Source of the DNA: Marivirga tractuosa DSM 4126
GTDB lineage: Bacteria > Bacteroidota > Bacteroidia > Cytophagales > Cyclobacteriaceae
Assembly: GCF_000183425.1 (NCBI RefSeq)
Contig: NC_014759.1
Location: 1,860,001-1,924,000, forward strand
Direction of reading: 5' to 3'
DNA length: 64,000 nucleotides
A program made the translations under genes and the position numbers. Under the pieces are notes generated by a model. That model was not told where the DNA came from. It did not search any database and saw only the letters and a list, made by a program, of their open reading frames with translations. Below, piece by piece: positions 45,188-55,163 of this stretch (position 1 is the stretch's first letter; each line of letters begins with the position of its first letter).

Positions 45188-45226
45188 AAGGCAGCAGAAT
45201 TTAAAATTATAAAATCCTGCTGCCTT
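45188..45226. terminator. bidirectional terminator between omega-amidase and fasciclin genes
   Basis: AAGGCAGCAG (45188-45197) pairs perfectly with CTGCTGCCTT (45217-45226), with a 19-nt AT-rich loop. T-rich tails follow on both sides. The two genes converge here. Confidence 0.75.
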
Positions 45227-45241
45227 TTCAATTTTTACAAT

Positions 45242-46768
45242 TTATTGGTCAAAAAGACTTTTTTTCATAAATCTGTTTTTGACTCTCAATTTACTTTTAA
45301 TAGATGCAGCAGTTTTAGATCGATTAGAATTCTTAGAAATATTGAGATCCCCCTGATAAAGCCCAGTTATCGTTCTGTCATACTGATCTGTTAATTCAAA
45401 TGTAATATCTAATACATTGTCAGATGTAGAAACATTTATAACTCCACTGTTAATGTATAAGGTGTTTTCTGTTCCTTGATTGACATTGATATTAAACACA
45501 GAATAACCGAAATGATTTTCTCCTGCTGTATAAGTATCGTCAAAAACATATTCCCCGTCAATAAACTCTTCAGTAGATTCCGAAAATAATTCAATATAAA
45601 AATAATGAGCACCTGTTAAATCAGCGGCATCGGGATCTCGACTAAATAGTTCGATATCAATATTATAACCACTACCATCAAAATCACCATAGTCAATCAC
45701 ATTCGACTGCGAAACTGGGAATCTAACTTCTTCAACGTAGATATTATAATCTGACTGATAATCATCTCCGGTATTCGTAATTTCACCACTTCCACCATCC
45801 TCATTCTCTTGTTCTTTAAAAGGATAGCTAATGTGAGCTCTTAAATCTTCACCATTAACTAAAGTCAATTCCATGGTAACGGTATAAATATCTCCCTCAA
45901 TCGCAATGTCAACATACCCACCATCTATTTCGATCTCTTCTTCAAGACCTCTTAACCAAACATTACCACTATAAATGAATTTTTCGACCCCTTCATCGAA
46001 ACCATTCTCATTAAACTCAAAACGTCCTTCTGTAAATGATGCACCTTCTGATTCCAGCCACAAATAGATAAAATGGTCAGAGAGCAAATCGTCAGTCTCT
46101 TCAACTTCATTTAAGTTCTCTTCAACTTCAGTCATTATAAGATCGTAATTTGTATACCCAGAGTTGGCTCCATAATTATAATAAAAGCCCCAACCTAACG
46201 AATACCTTTCCCCTTTATACATAAATTCATTTTCCAAGGGTAAATAAGCCCTAGGCAATAAAACTGCATCAATTACATGAATAACGCCATTCTCTGCCTC
46301 TACATCTGGGGAACTTATATCAGCAATATCATTTAATTTCACAGCATTCCCATTTACGACCATATTAATGAACTCACCTAATAGTGTTGCTGGAGAATCA
46401 CCTGAAACCATATCTCCCAATCTTAGGACAGTGCCAGAGATAACATGATATTCTATGAAATCAAGAAGTACTTCATCTTCCAAGTCACTCATACTATTTA
46501 CCCCTTCCATTGACTCTATAAAGTCTTCAAATGCTTGATTAGATGGAGCAAAGACTGTGAATTCAGAAGTTAAATCACCTAAATCATCTAATAAATCTGG
46601 GTTTCGTTCAAATGCTGATTTAAACATGCTTAAATCAGCATTTTCATTAATCACTTGTACAAGAGACTTAGTCTCTTCTTCCACTAGCTCGTCTGACTTG
46701 AACAGATCACATGAAACTAATAATCCGCCAATCAACAAAAACCATAAAAAATCGATCACCTTTTTCAT
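45242..46768 (-). CDS. fasciclin-domain lipoprotein
   Basis: 508 aa. Signal peptide with lipobox (FLLIGGLLVSC, Cys20), then a fasciclin (FAS1) domain at residues about 35-170: LTSEFTVFAPSNQAFEDFI, VLLDFIEYHVISGTVL and ENGVIHVIDAVLLP. The C-terminal two thirds hold two similar modules (about 195-330 and 345-490), each with a YFYIELFSES or YLWLESEGAS strand and acidic Gly/Tyr segments. It should be surface or periplasmic and adhesive or matrix-related. No T9SS tail is seen. Confidence 0.85.
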   Translation of the reverse strand: MKKVIDFLWFLLIGGLLVSCDLFKSDELVEEETKSLVQVINENADLSMFKSAFERNPDLLDDLGDLTSEFTVFAPSNQAFEDFIESMEGVNSMSDLEDEVLLDFIEYHVISGTVLRLGDMVSGDSPATLLGEFINMVVNGNAVKLNDIADISSPDVEAENGVIHVIDAVLLPRAYLPLENEFMYKGERYSLGWGFYYNYGANSGYTNYDLIMTEVEENLNEVEETDDLLSDHFIYLWLESEGASFTEGRFEFNENGFDEGVEKFIYSGNVWLRGLEEEIEIDGGYVDIAIEGDIYTVTMELTLVNGEDLRAHISYPFKEQENEDGGSGEITNTGDDYQSDYNIYVEEVRFPVSQSNVIDYGDFDGSGYNIDIELFSRDPDAADLTGAHYFYIELFSESTEEFIDGEYVFDDTYTAGENHFGYSVFNINVNQGTENTLYINSGVINVSTSDNVLDITFELTDQYDRTITGLYQGDLNISKNSNRSKTAASIKSKLRVKNRFMKKSLFDQ

Positions 46769-46865
46769 AAAAAAACTTTTTTTAAATGAAATTAATGATT
46801 TTCTTTATGATTACAATTAATTACATAAGTTTATTTTACTCTAGTATTAAAAATTATTACTATTT

Positions 46866-49043
46866 TTAATACAAAACCACCTTCCGACTTACTCTTCTAC
46901 CATTTTCAAAAATGGCACTAACAATATAAATACCTCCTTCTAAATTAGAAACATCAATAGCTTGATTAGCAAAGGCTTGATAAAATTGATCTTGTAAAAC
47001 TTTTTGTCCATTTAAGCCTATAATGGAAACTGATATATCTTGATTGGTTTTAATGTAAAGTTGCCGACTTTGATTAGGATTAGGATAAACTTGAAAGACT
47101 AATTCTTCCCCACTTTGAACTGGTAATTCTTCACTATTTCTAAATATTCTTATTCCACCAGAAACTGTCCCTAAAACCAAGGCAGGATAATCATCATTGA
47201 ATAGTGGAGCAAAAGCCAAATTATTTCTTTTACCGAAATAGAAATCATCGAAATTTTGACCTAATGCATTATAAATATTTAATGAATCAAATTCATCTTC
47301 ATTTGCTCTCAGATTGGAAAAAACTCTTATGTTCCCGCTCAGGTCTGCTGTAATCAAATCGTTTTCGTTATCATTATCAATATCAGCTACATGAACCCTT
47401 AAAGCTGAACGGAAAAAATCATCTCCTATTCCCAAATACGAATTATCTTCTAATTGAAATTGAGGGTTTCTGCCTGCTCCAATATTTTCATATAAAATCA
47501 ATCCGCCAGAAGATTTTCCTACTAGCAAATCAGCATTATTGTCTCCAAATACATCTGCGAAGTGCACAGAATAACCAAAACCAATAAACACATCCTCTAT
47601 TGAAATTGTAGAGTTTAGATCCAACCCTGATTCGTTTTGAAAAATGATCCGCAATTGATTAATATTCTGCAGTGTACCCTGTAACACCAAATCTTTTCTT
47701 CCATCTAAATCAATATCTACCCACTGAATAAATAGATTAGCTAATCCTTCTTCCGACAAATTGAGATAATCATTGGTCACGAACTTGAAAGTCGGATTCT
47801 CACTGGTGCCGGTATTCTCGTAGAGCACAATAGCACTGAACAAGGTGTCGGCTCCACTCAAATCTGTATAGGCTAAGAATAAATCCAAATCACCGTCATT
47901 ATCATAATCATGAAAAGCGGGACTTGCCTGAGCTCCCCAATCTATCATGTCTTCTTGCAAGAATTCTTTTGTAATCAATTCATACTCATTTCCACGTTTT
48001 TGATAAAGCCAATTGGAAGATGAAAAATCAATTGGACTACCTAAATTCGCTTCAATATTTGGGCTGATAATCAACTCTTCTTTATCATCCTCTATTACAT
48101 CCATTACCATGGTATTAGGATAAAAATTGAAACTAGCTGGATTTGTTTGATTTGGAAAGTCGGAGGTAAAACTATCGAAATCAGGCCTTTGATTTGCCGT
48201 TGCAGCATTATTAAAATAATAGAGTTCTCGACACTCTTCATGACTGGTAACTAACTCCAATTTACCATCTTCGTTAAAGTCAAAAAGTGCTAAACTTTTA
48301 CCACCAGCATGTCGGGCATTGCTCATCAACCTCCCGAAAACATCCTGACAATCTTGACCATCAAAAGCAAAGACGCCACAATCACAATCCTCCACAGTTC
48401 CCCAATAATTATCAACTACTTTAAAAGATCCTAAATCAGGACTTCCACTATTATCTATACTTAAGTTTTCGTAAAAAAGAATCCGGCTTTGAATGCCGGA
48501 AAAGTTAAAATTCAAAATATCAAGATCCCCATCATTATCAATATCGCCTATGAAAGGATAATCGTTAACATTTACTTGTAGATTTACTTCATTTCCTGAA
48601 AGACTTTCATAGCTAATAAAATCAAGTGCTTTTTCCCATTTTAGAATACCAGAACTAACATTTCTATAGGCTGTTATTCCTAAGTTTCCTGCGGTAAAAA
48701 GATCTGTTTTCCCATCTCCATCAAAATCTTTCAGAATAAAAAAGTTTTGGATTTCGGATGGAAAATATTGTTCATAGTGTGGTGCATAATCATAATCATT
48801 CCCGCGTTTGAGAAAACACAAAACTCTGGCCGAACTACGATCAAATCCAACCAAATCTTCACTTCCATCATTATCTAAATCTATTTTACCGTATTGAACA
48901 CCATTCAATCCTCCAGCCCATGGGAAATCTTTTTCATCCTCGCCTGAGTGACTAATAGGTGTGTCCTGCCAAGGAATAAAACGATATTGTGAATAGCTTA
49001 GAAGCGGGAGTAATGAAAGAAGTAGGAAAAGGAGAAATCTCAT
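46866..49043 (-). CDS. FG-GAP/VCBS-repeat protein with type IX secretion signal
   Basis: 725 aa. A signal peptide (MRFLLFLLLSLLPLLSYSQ) precedes repeats with calcium-binding DxDxDG motifs (GKIDLDNDGSEDLVGFD, IGDIDNDGDLDILNF, VDIDLDGRKDLVLQG, VADIDNDNENDLITAD), a beta-propeller of the integrin alpha type. The C-terminal 85 residues form a T9SS type A sorting domain: VYPNPNQSRQLYIKT, GLNGQKVL, NLEGGIYIVS and a final VSRKVVLY. It should be exported by the type IX system and possibly cell-surface attached. Function is unknown. Confidence 0.9.
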   Translation of the reverse strand: MRFLLFLLLSLLPLLSYSQYRFIPWQDTPISHSGEDEKDFPWAGGLNGVQYGKIDLDNDGSEDLVGFDRSSARVLCFLKRGNDYDYAPHYEQYFPSEIQNFFILKDFDGDGKTDLFTAGNLGITAYRNVSSGILKWEKALDFISYESLSGNEVNLQVNVNDYPFIGDIDNDGDLDILNFNFSGIQSRILFYENLSIDNSGSPDLGSFKVVDNYWGTVEDCDCGVFAFDGQDCQDVFGRLMSNARHAGGKSLALFDFNEDGKLELVTSHEECRELYYFNNAATANQRPDFDSFTSDFPNQTNPASFNFYPNTMVMDVIEDDKEELIISPNIEANLGSPIDFSSSNWLYQKRGNEYELITKEFLQEDMIDWGAQASPAFHDYDNDGDLDLFLAYTDLSGADTLFSAIVLYENTGTSENPTFKFVTNDYLNLSEEGLANLFIQWVDIDLDGRKDLVLQGTLQNINQLRIIFQNESGLDLNSTISIEDVFIGFGYSVHFADVFGDNNADLLVGKSSGGLILYENIGAGRNPQFQLEDNSYLGIGDDFFRSALRVHVADIDNDNENDLITADLSGNIRVFSNLRANEDEFDSLNIYNALGQNFDDFYFGKRNNLAFAPLFNDDYPALVLGTVSGGIRIFRNSEELPVQSGEELVFQVYPNPNQSRQLYIKTNQDISVSIIGLNGQKVLQDQFYQAFANQAIDVSNLEGGIYIVSAIFENGRRVSRKVVLY

Positions 49044-49107
49044 AACACAAATTTAATGCTCTTTATATTTTTTTTATTATAAACAATAGGAAGCTTTTAC
49101 AATTTTA

Positions 49108-49115
49108 TAGATTTG
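49108..49115 (+). promoter_or_regulatory. candidate -7 box for murF
   Basis: TAGATTTG matches TAnnTTTG 18 bp upstream of the murF ATG. The -33 TTG is not evident. Confidence 0.35.
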
Positions 49116-49132
49116 TATAAACCTATTGCACG

Positions 49133-50443
49133 ATGACTAAAATTGAAAAGCTATACGATATATATTTAAAAAGCAGCGGTATTTGTACAGATAGCCGTAA
49201 GCTTGAAAAAGGGAATCTGTTTTTTGCTTTAAAAGGACCTAATTTTAATGGAAATAAGTTTGCGCAGAAAGCTTTGGAAGAAGGAGCAGCTGCAGTAGTT
49301 ATAGATGAAATTGAATATCAACAAGATCAAAAAAACACTATACTAGTAGAAGATGCACTTGAAGCGCTGCAACTTTTAGCTACACATCATCGCGAAAAAT
49401 TAACTATACCCATTTTAGGAATTACTGGCTCCAATGGAAAAACTACTAGCAAGGAATTAATCCATGCAGTTTTAGCCACAAAATATAAGGTATTTGCCAC
49501 TTCAGGAAATTTGAATAATCATATTGGTGTTCCTTTGAGTTTGCTATCCATTCAAAAAGACCATGAAATCGCAATCATTGAAATGGGAGCCAACCATGTA
49601 GGAGAAATCGCTTCCTATTGCCAAATGGCACAACCTACTCATGGATTAATCACCAATATCGGCAAAGCCCATATTGGAGAATTCGGTGGTTTTGAAAATA
49701 TCATCATTGGTAAAAGTGAGCTTTTTGATTTTTTAAAGAAAAACGATGGCGTTCCATTTATCAATACACAGGATGCGGTTTTAAAAAACATGGAAAAACG
49801 CTTTTCAAATGCCATAACCTTCCCAAATGAGGGAGATGATCTACAGCTTAAACCTGAAAAAGGCACTGCATTTTTGAGATATTCAACGGAAGGCTTTAGC
49901 CATATTGACACACATTTAGTTGGTCAGTTTAATTATCTTAATGTGGCTGCTGCCTTGTGCATAGGAAAATATTTTGAGGTTACTATGGAAAAAGCCATTG
50001 AAGCCACTCAGGAATATATGCCTGAAAACATGCGTTCGCAAATGATCAAAACAGATAATTACACTATTCTATTGGATGCTTATAATGCCAATCCAGATTC
50101 AATGGAATTGGCTATGAAAAGCTTAAGTGCAATTGAAAATACAGAATCCGTAGTGATTTTGGGAGATATGCTGGAACTGGGAGATACTGCTGAACTTGAA
50201 CATGAGAAATTAGGCGAGTTAGCAGTAGACTTAGGGATCAGCAAAAGATATTATTGTGGTAAACAAATCCAATCCGCTTCCAAAAAGGATAATTTTGGTA
50301 AGTATTTTGAAACTAAGGATGAATTGATCGAGCACCTGACCGCAAAACCATTGAAAAAAGGTAGTACGATTTTAATCAAGGGCTCAAGAAAAAACGCTTT
50401 GGAAGAGATAGTGCCTTTTTTGGTGAAGTTGGAGGGGAGATAG
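49133..50443 (+). CDS. murF: UDP-MurNAc-tripeptide:D-Ala-D-Ala ligase
   Basis: 436 aa Mur ligase that joins D-Ala-D-Ala to the UDP-MurNAc-tripeptide. SGICTDSRKLEKGNLFFAL is the N-terminal uridine-binding part. The ATP-binding motif ILGITGSNGKTTSKELI is near residues 100-115. AIIEMGANHVGEIASYCQ and NIGKAHIGEFGG follow, and the C-terminal part has DAYNANPDSMELAMKSL and VILGDMLELGD. Length is standard. It converges with the YCF48-like gene; three consecutive hairpins fill the 95 bp between the two. No other mur genes are near. Confidence 0.95.
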   Translation: MTKIEKLYDIYLKSSGICTDSRKLEKGNLFFALKGPNFNGNKFAQKALEEGAAAVVIDEIEYQQDQKNTILVEDALEALQLLATHHREKLTIPILGITGSNGKTTSKELIHAVLATKYKVFATSGNLNNHIGVPLSLLSIQKDHEIAIIEMGANHVGEIASYCQMAQPTHGLITNIGKAHIGEFGGFENIIIGKSELFDFLKKNDGVPFINTQDAVLKNMEKRFSNAITFPNEGDDLQLKPEKGTAFLRYSTEGFSHIDTHLVGQFNYLNVAAALCIGKYFEVTMEKAIEATQEYMPENMRSQMIKTDNYTILLDAYNANPDSMELAMKSLSAIENTESVVILGDMLELGDTAELEHEKLGELAVDLGISKRYYCGKQIQSASKKDNFGKYFETKDELIEHLTAKPLKKGSTILIKGSRKNALEEIVPFLVKLEGR

Positions 50444-50448
50444 GAATT

Positions 50449-50521
50449 ATTGAAACTTCGTTTCAATAAGGCAAGATACCTGCCTTCGCAGGTATCTATT
50501 GATTTTAACCAAAGGTTAAAA
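50449..50521. terminator. three tandem hairpins between murF and the convergent YCF48-like gene
   Basis: ATTGAAAC-ttc-GTTTCAAT (50449-50467), AGATACCTGC-cttc-GCAGGTATCT (50474-50497, 10-bp perfect) and TTTTAACC-aaa-GGTTAAAA (50503-50521). None has a strong T-run. They may be a bidirectional terminator or a palindromic repeat cluster. Confidence 0.55.
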
Positions 50522-50538
50522 TATCATATTCATGAAAT

Positions 50539-51600
50539 CTATTCCAACTCCACCTTAAACATTTTGCCATTCCTGCCTGCCATTAAAGCTGTTCGGCCAT
50601 CAATGAAGGTTGCTGTCCAGATATCTTCATCACTTAGGTTTTGCCACTTCTCTTGATCACCCAACCAAATCTCTGCTCCTTTTGGGCCACAAACTAACAC
50701 GAAATCATTCTCTAAATAATTCGTAACTGTTAAACCATAAAAAGAACCGGAAGTCTGATGGTCAGGGAAAGCATTCCAGGTTTCTCCATTAGCTTCGGAA
50801 AAGTAAACATTTTCCAATTGTTGATCAGTAATGGCTAAGTCACCGCCCGTGATCCATAATTTATCATTTGATTTTTTAATGGCGGTCAGTCCTGCAAATT
50901 CACCTGTCATCATAGGAGTACTTTTCACTTCCCAACTTCTGCCGTAATCCTCGGTATAAAAAACTCTGGCACTTCCATTAGCTCCTGTGGCAATCCAAGC
51001 TTTTCCTTCCTCTCCCGTTAAAATATTGCTTCCGCTTGAGGCAAAACCGCCTTCACCTTTATTTGCAATGGGGGCAGTAGGGATTCGAGTCCAGCTTCGG
51101 CCAAAATCAGTGGTTTTGAGAATGTATGCTAATGAATCAATGGCATCTCCATAAACTAAACCTTGTCCGTTTCCCCAGAATTGTACTGCATCAATAAATC
51201 CTTGCTCATGTTCCATTTGAAAAACTTTTCTCCATCCTGATTCCTCATGAAAATAGAAGATTTGACTAAGTTTTCCTTCGCCTGCACTCAGCACAATAGC
51301 TTCTTTATCACTTATAGGATGAACATCGCGAAATTGAAGGCTATCGATTTCAGGATAAGTAAAAACTTTCCAGTCTTCGCCTGCATTGGTTGATTTCAGT
51401 AAGGTAGAATAAGTTCCACTTGCCCAAACTATGGAATCATTGAATGACTGCAAACCTATAATCAGCGCATCAGTTTTGGTATCAAGCTCTTTCAATTTAA
51501 AAGTCACTTTATTATTTCCACATGATGCAACAAAAAATACTGCAATTATCATTAAGCTAACGTTTGCTATTTTTTTACCAATCAAAATATTCTTCTTCAT
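50539..51600 (-). CDS. YCF48/BNR-repeat lipoprotein
   Basis: 353 aa. A signal with lipobox FFVASCGNN (Cys27) precedes a beta-propeller. BNR/Ycf48-type repeats are LLKSTNAGEDWKVFTYPE, ILKTTDFGRSWTRIPT, FYTEDYGRSWEVKS and ANGETWNAFPDH. Bacterial Ycf48-like proteins bind or stabilise membrane complexes, but no photosystem is expected here. Annotation as an oxidoreductase is common but not supported by motifs. The start overlaps the end of the AsmA-like gene by 26 bp, so they are coupled. Confidence 0.8.
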   Translation of the reverse strand: MKKNILIGKKIANVSLMIIAVFFVASCGNNKVTFKLKELDTKTDALIIGLQSFNDSIVWASGTYSTLLKSTNAGEDWKVFTYPEIDSLQFRDVHPISDKEAIVLSAGEGKLSQIFYFHEESGWRKVFQMEHEQGFIDAVQFWGNGQGLVYGDAIDSLAYILKTTDFGRSWTRIPTAPIANKGEGGFASSGSNILTGEEGKAWIATGANGSARVFYTEDYGRSWEVKSTPMMTGEFAGLTAIKKSNDKLWITGGDLAITDQQLENVYFSEANGETWNAFPDHQTSGSFYGLTVTNYLENDFVLVCGPKGAEIWLGDQEKWQNLSDEDIWTATFIDGRTALMAGRNGKMFKVELE

Positions 51601-54064
51601 TTAATTCAACTTCTTTTTCTTCTTTCTCGGGGAGTTTTTCTCCTTTTAGGATTTTCTTAAAGGTCTTGCCTTCTTCTTTAATTCTTTCAGCCACAGATTG
51701 TAAAGAACGCTTTTTATCCCAGCTTACTTCAAAATCGTCTGTAGTGCCTATAATTCTCAAATAGAGATTGGAGTATTCCCCACTTTCTTCAATAGCTCCA
51801 AATGCTGCGTCACTATCCTGCTTTTTATAATTTTTTAAAGGTACTAATAATCTGTAACTAATCTCCTGACTAAAAGTATGCGTTCCTTGAATTAAAATAT
51901 CAGATACATTCGATTGAATGGACATTTCAGGTAAATAAATCACTTTATTCTTGATTTCTATGGTGTTGCTCAATTCGCCAAAATTCAAATGTGTCAGTTC
52001 ATCTTCCCGCACATAATCCGACAAACTCAGCATAGGCTCAAAATTGTTTAATTCTCCATTTTTAACTTTAGCATCAATAATTGCAGTAAAAGCATCCGAT
52101 TGAAAATTTAACTTCTCATCCAGTAGAATAAAAGCCGCAACATCAGCATTTATCTTTCCTTTTAAATGGCGATCAGTCAAGAAATCCTGTTGGAAATTCT
52201 CGAAAGTATAAAATATACTATCCACATTCATCCCATCGAAATTTGCCTTAGTATTGATGCGAATCTCATTTCTCTTTTCGGCATTCACTTCTCCGCTCAA
52301 GGTCATTTTCCCACCATTGCTTTCCATTTCTAATTGTGAAGCTTCCAGAATTTGATTGGACAATTTGATATTACCCGCTATTTGCCTTCCCTCGAATCGT
52401 TTAAATTCCAATTTTGAAATATGAGAAGTTAAATCCAACTGCAATTTTGGGCTTAGAGCAAATTTAAAGGACTCTTCCTGCTTTTCGATTGAGTTTTCAT
52501 CATTGGACAAACCAGACAATAATTCATTTAGATTGATGTTTTCGCTTATCGTTTCGGCTTCAATTAATAGCGACTGGTTATCCTTCAAGAAATAAGGAAT
52601 AATATTGAGGAAAAAGCCGCTCAGTTCAATATCCGATTCCCCGATTTTACCCTGTAAATGATTAATAGCAATATCATTTTTATTAAACATCAACCTTCCA
52701 TTCACATCTTTAATTGGCAGTGGATAATCCACATAAACACCACTCAAATTAGTCAAAATAATCTCACCTGAGTTATTGATTCTTGAAGCAGTAGAAGCTT
52801 GCTTAAAATCATCCAAATAGCCTGCTAAGCTGATATCAAAATCAACCAAGCCTTCCAGCTTAGAGTATTTTTTGTGATTCGGAAAGAAAGTAAATAAATC
52901 CTTCGTTGAAATTTGTCCTGCCGTTGAAAGATTAATGAGATAATTTTCAAAATCTTTAATACCCAAATCAGCCGTGAAAGTCTTGCCTTTTAAATTTCCT
53001 ATCAATTCTTTCAATACCAATTGGGAGGTTTTAAGGCTTTGCCTTGCACCATTACTGAAATTGCCGTGAAAGCTCAAATCTAGAAATCTGGTATTGTATT
53101 CAGGCTGAAATAGTGAAGCATTCTCCACACTAAAATTAAAATTGATTTCTGGGCTTTCTGTGGATGTCAGCTTTCCAATCAAACTTCCTTCGAACTGAGC
53201 ATTACCAGTGCTTTCATATTCCGATAATTGCTTTCTATAATTATTAGGCAATAAAGAAATAAGGGTAGTGAAATCAGATTCTATACCATTGACCTGAATA
53301 TCCATATAACTGCTTAGGATTTCATAATTTCCGGAAACCTCAAATTCATTATTTGACAGTAGCAATTCCGAAGGTAAGATATCAACGGTTTCTGCACCTT
53401 GAGTGTAATTAAGTTTAGCCTTGACGGTCAGATTTTTATTTTCAAAATAGCTGTACTCTCCAATTTTAATCGCTTTGGAATCAATTTTTCCATCAGCAAT
53501 AATATGGTAAAGATCTCCCACCTTATTTAAGCTTGCCTTCAATTCTTCTGCATATTGCAAATAAGTTTGCTTTAATGCTTCATCCACATAATTGACTTGC
53601 ACAGCTTGAATCTGAATATTCTTCAAATTGAAATTGACCGATTGATTAGATGATTCACCTGAACTTTTGATGATATCATAATTTCTCTCTCCTGTTCTAG
53701 TAGTGCGAATAGTCACCTCTCCCCTTTTCAGTATAATTTTCTCAAAAGAATAATCTCCTTTCAGAAAATCTAAGGTGTTAAAGGACAAAGCAAGCTCCTC
53801 TAACTTAGCTAAAGGAAGACTGCTTCTCTCCAGTGATTCTTCAATGAAAACATCCTGAAAGCGAAGTGAGATATTAGGAAAATCAGTCCACCAATTGATA
53901 TCAATAGCCCCAACTTCCACAGGCGTTTGAATCGATTTATTAACTTCAGATAGAATTTTATCAATCAGTTGGTCTTGATTGTAATACAAATAAGCCGACC
54001 CGCCCGCAAAAAGCAGGATAAAAAATAAAAAAAGATAAAGAATAAACTTTCTGATGCGTTTCAA
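51575..54064 (-). CDS. AsmA-family protein
   Basis: 829 aa. One N-terminal membrane helix (FILYLFLFFILLFAGGSAYLYY), then a large beta-rich envelope domain with AsmA features: NQDQLIDKILSEVN, PVEVGAIDINWWTDFPNISL, LELNAEEYF-type acidic end (ELNEEEYFDW) and GLVDFDISLAGYLDDF. AsmA/TamB-type proteins span the periplasm and move phospholipids or help outer membrane assembly. It overlaps the YCF48-like gene by 26 bp. A tRNA region lies 200 bp upstream, transcribed the other way. Confidence 0.85.
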   Translation of the reverse strand: MKRIRKFILYLFLFFILLFAGGSAYLYYNQDQLIDKILSEVNKSIQTPVEVGAIDINWWTDFPNISLRFQDVFIEESLERSSLPLAKLEELALSFNTLDFLKGDYSFEKIILKRGEVTIRTTRTGERNYDIIKSSGESSNQSVNFNLKNIQIQAVQVNYVDEALKQTYLQYAEELKASLNKVGDLYHIIADGKIDSKAIKIGEYSYFENKNLTVKAKLNYTQGAETVDILPSELLLSNNEFEVSGNYEILSSYMDIQVNGIESDFTTLISLLPNNYRKQLSEYESTGNAQFEGSLIGKLTSTESPEINFNFSVENASLFQPEYNTRFLDLSFHGNFSNGARQSLKTSQLVLKELIGNLKGKTFTADLGIKDFENYLINLSTAGQISTKDLFTFFPNHKKYSKLEGLVDFDISLAGYLDDFKQASTASRINNSGEIILTNLSGVYVDYPLPIKDVNGRLMFNKNDIAINHLQGKIGESDIELSGFFLNIIPYFLKDNQSLLIEAETISENINLNELLSGLSNDENSIEKQEESFKFALSPKLQLDLTSHISKLEFKRFEGRQIAGNIKLSNQILEASQLEMESNGGKMTLSGEVNAEKRNEIRINTKANFDGMNVDSIFYTFENFQQDFLTDRHLKGKINADVAAFILLDEKLNFQSDAFTAIIDAKVKNGELNNFEPMLSLSDYVREDELTHLNFGELSNTIEIKNKVIYLPEMSIQSNVSDILIQGTHTFSQEISYRLLVPLKNYKKQDSDAAFGAIEESGEYSNLYLRIIGTTDDFEVSWDKKRSLQSVAERIKEEGKTFKKILKGEKLPEKEEKEVELNEEEYFDW

Positions 54065-54203
54065 AGTATTGCTTTTGATTGATGAACGAAATTTGTGAAT
54101 AAGGGGTATAAATCCAAATTATTTTTTTTAAGGATATAAACAATTGATTTTCAACTCTATAAACAAAGGAGTGAAAAAAAGTTAAATTATTTTACAAAAT
54201 CAA

Positions 54204-54234
54204 TTTGTAAATATAAAAAGCAGTACTACATTTG
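54204..54234 (+). promoter_or_regulatory. promoter of the tRNA/GIY-YIG locus
   Basis: TTTG (54204-54207), 19-bp spacer, TACATTTG (54227-54234): a full match to the Bacteroidota -33/-7 consensus. It is about 44 bp upstream of the first tRNA-like sequence. Confidence 0.6.
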
Positions 54235-54277
54235 CATTCCCAAAAGACAACAAAAGGTTGTTAAAAATTAAAAAAAG

Positions 54278-54359
54278 GGAAATATAGCTCAGTTGGTTTA
54301 GAGCATCCCGACTCACAAAGTCGGGAGAGTCAAAGGTTCGAATCCGAACTATCAACTGG
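54278..54359 (+). pseudogene. degenerate tRNA-like sequence
   Basis: GGAAATATAGCTCAGTTGG starts like the tRNA-Val 100 bp downstream. The anticodon arm is an 8-bp palindrome TCCCGACT-cacaa-AGTCGGGA (54306-54326) with two more pairs than a normal arm. The T stem (AAAGG against CCGAA) and the acceptor (GGAAATA against TATCAAC) do not pair, and there is no CCA. A CAC anticodon could be read, but I judge it non-functional. Confidence 0.6.
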
Positions 54360-54366
54360 TTTTTGA

Positions 54367-54840
<474 letters not shown>

Positions 54841-54845
54841 CAAAC

Positions 54846-54878
54846 AAAGCCTTTAGATTGATTTCGGGAGGCTTTTTT
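54846..54878 (+). terminator. terminator after the second tRNA-like copy
   Basis: AAAGCCT (54846-54852) and AGGCTTT (54869-54875) followed by T. It is the diverged counterpart of the terminator at 54459-54492 and shows that the terminator was part of the duplicated unit. Confidence 0.65.
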
Positions 54879-54908
54879 ACATTTATAGCATTTATAAACT
54901 CAACCAAT

Positions 54909-55163
54909 ATGTGCAATTTCTACATCCTTTTCTCCCCATTCCTCGACAAATACTATTTCGGCCACAATTGCGATGAACTTTCCGAACGAATCAGAAAACA
55001 TAACTCCAATCACAAAGGCTTTACAGGGAAAACAGATGACTGGGAACTAGTCTACCAAGAAGAATACCCTATAAAAACAGATGCCCAGAATCGAGAACTT
55101 CAAGTCAAGAATTGGAAGGACAGGAAACGAGTTCAGGCTCTCATCAATAAATCAGGGATATAG
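54909..55163 (+). CDS. GIY-YIG nuclease-family protein, copy B (84 aa)
   Basis: 84 aa from ATG 54909 ([20 protein letters not shown]). The same domain as copy A, with 14 substitutions. Tyr5, Tyr16, Arg27 and Glu63 are kept, and the second motif is YFG instead of YYG. The block from [10 protein letters not shown] to KTDDWEL is identical in both. The stop TAG (55161-55163) again lies in the 5' part of a tRNA-like sequence. Substitutions are conservative rather than disruptive, which suggests both copies were under selection for a time, but no codon-level test was done. Confidence 0.85.
   Translation: MCNFYILFSPFLDKYYFGHNCDELSERIRKHNSNHKGFTGKTDDWELVYQEEYPIKTDAQNRELQVKNWKDRKRVQALINKSGI

Noticed and set aside
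54278..54359. Functional tRNA-Val (CAC anticodon)
   Set aside because: Acceptor and T stems do not pair, the anticodon arm has two extra pairs and CCA is missing.
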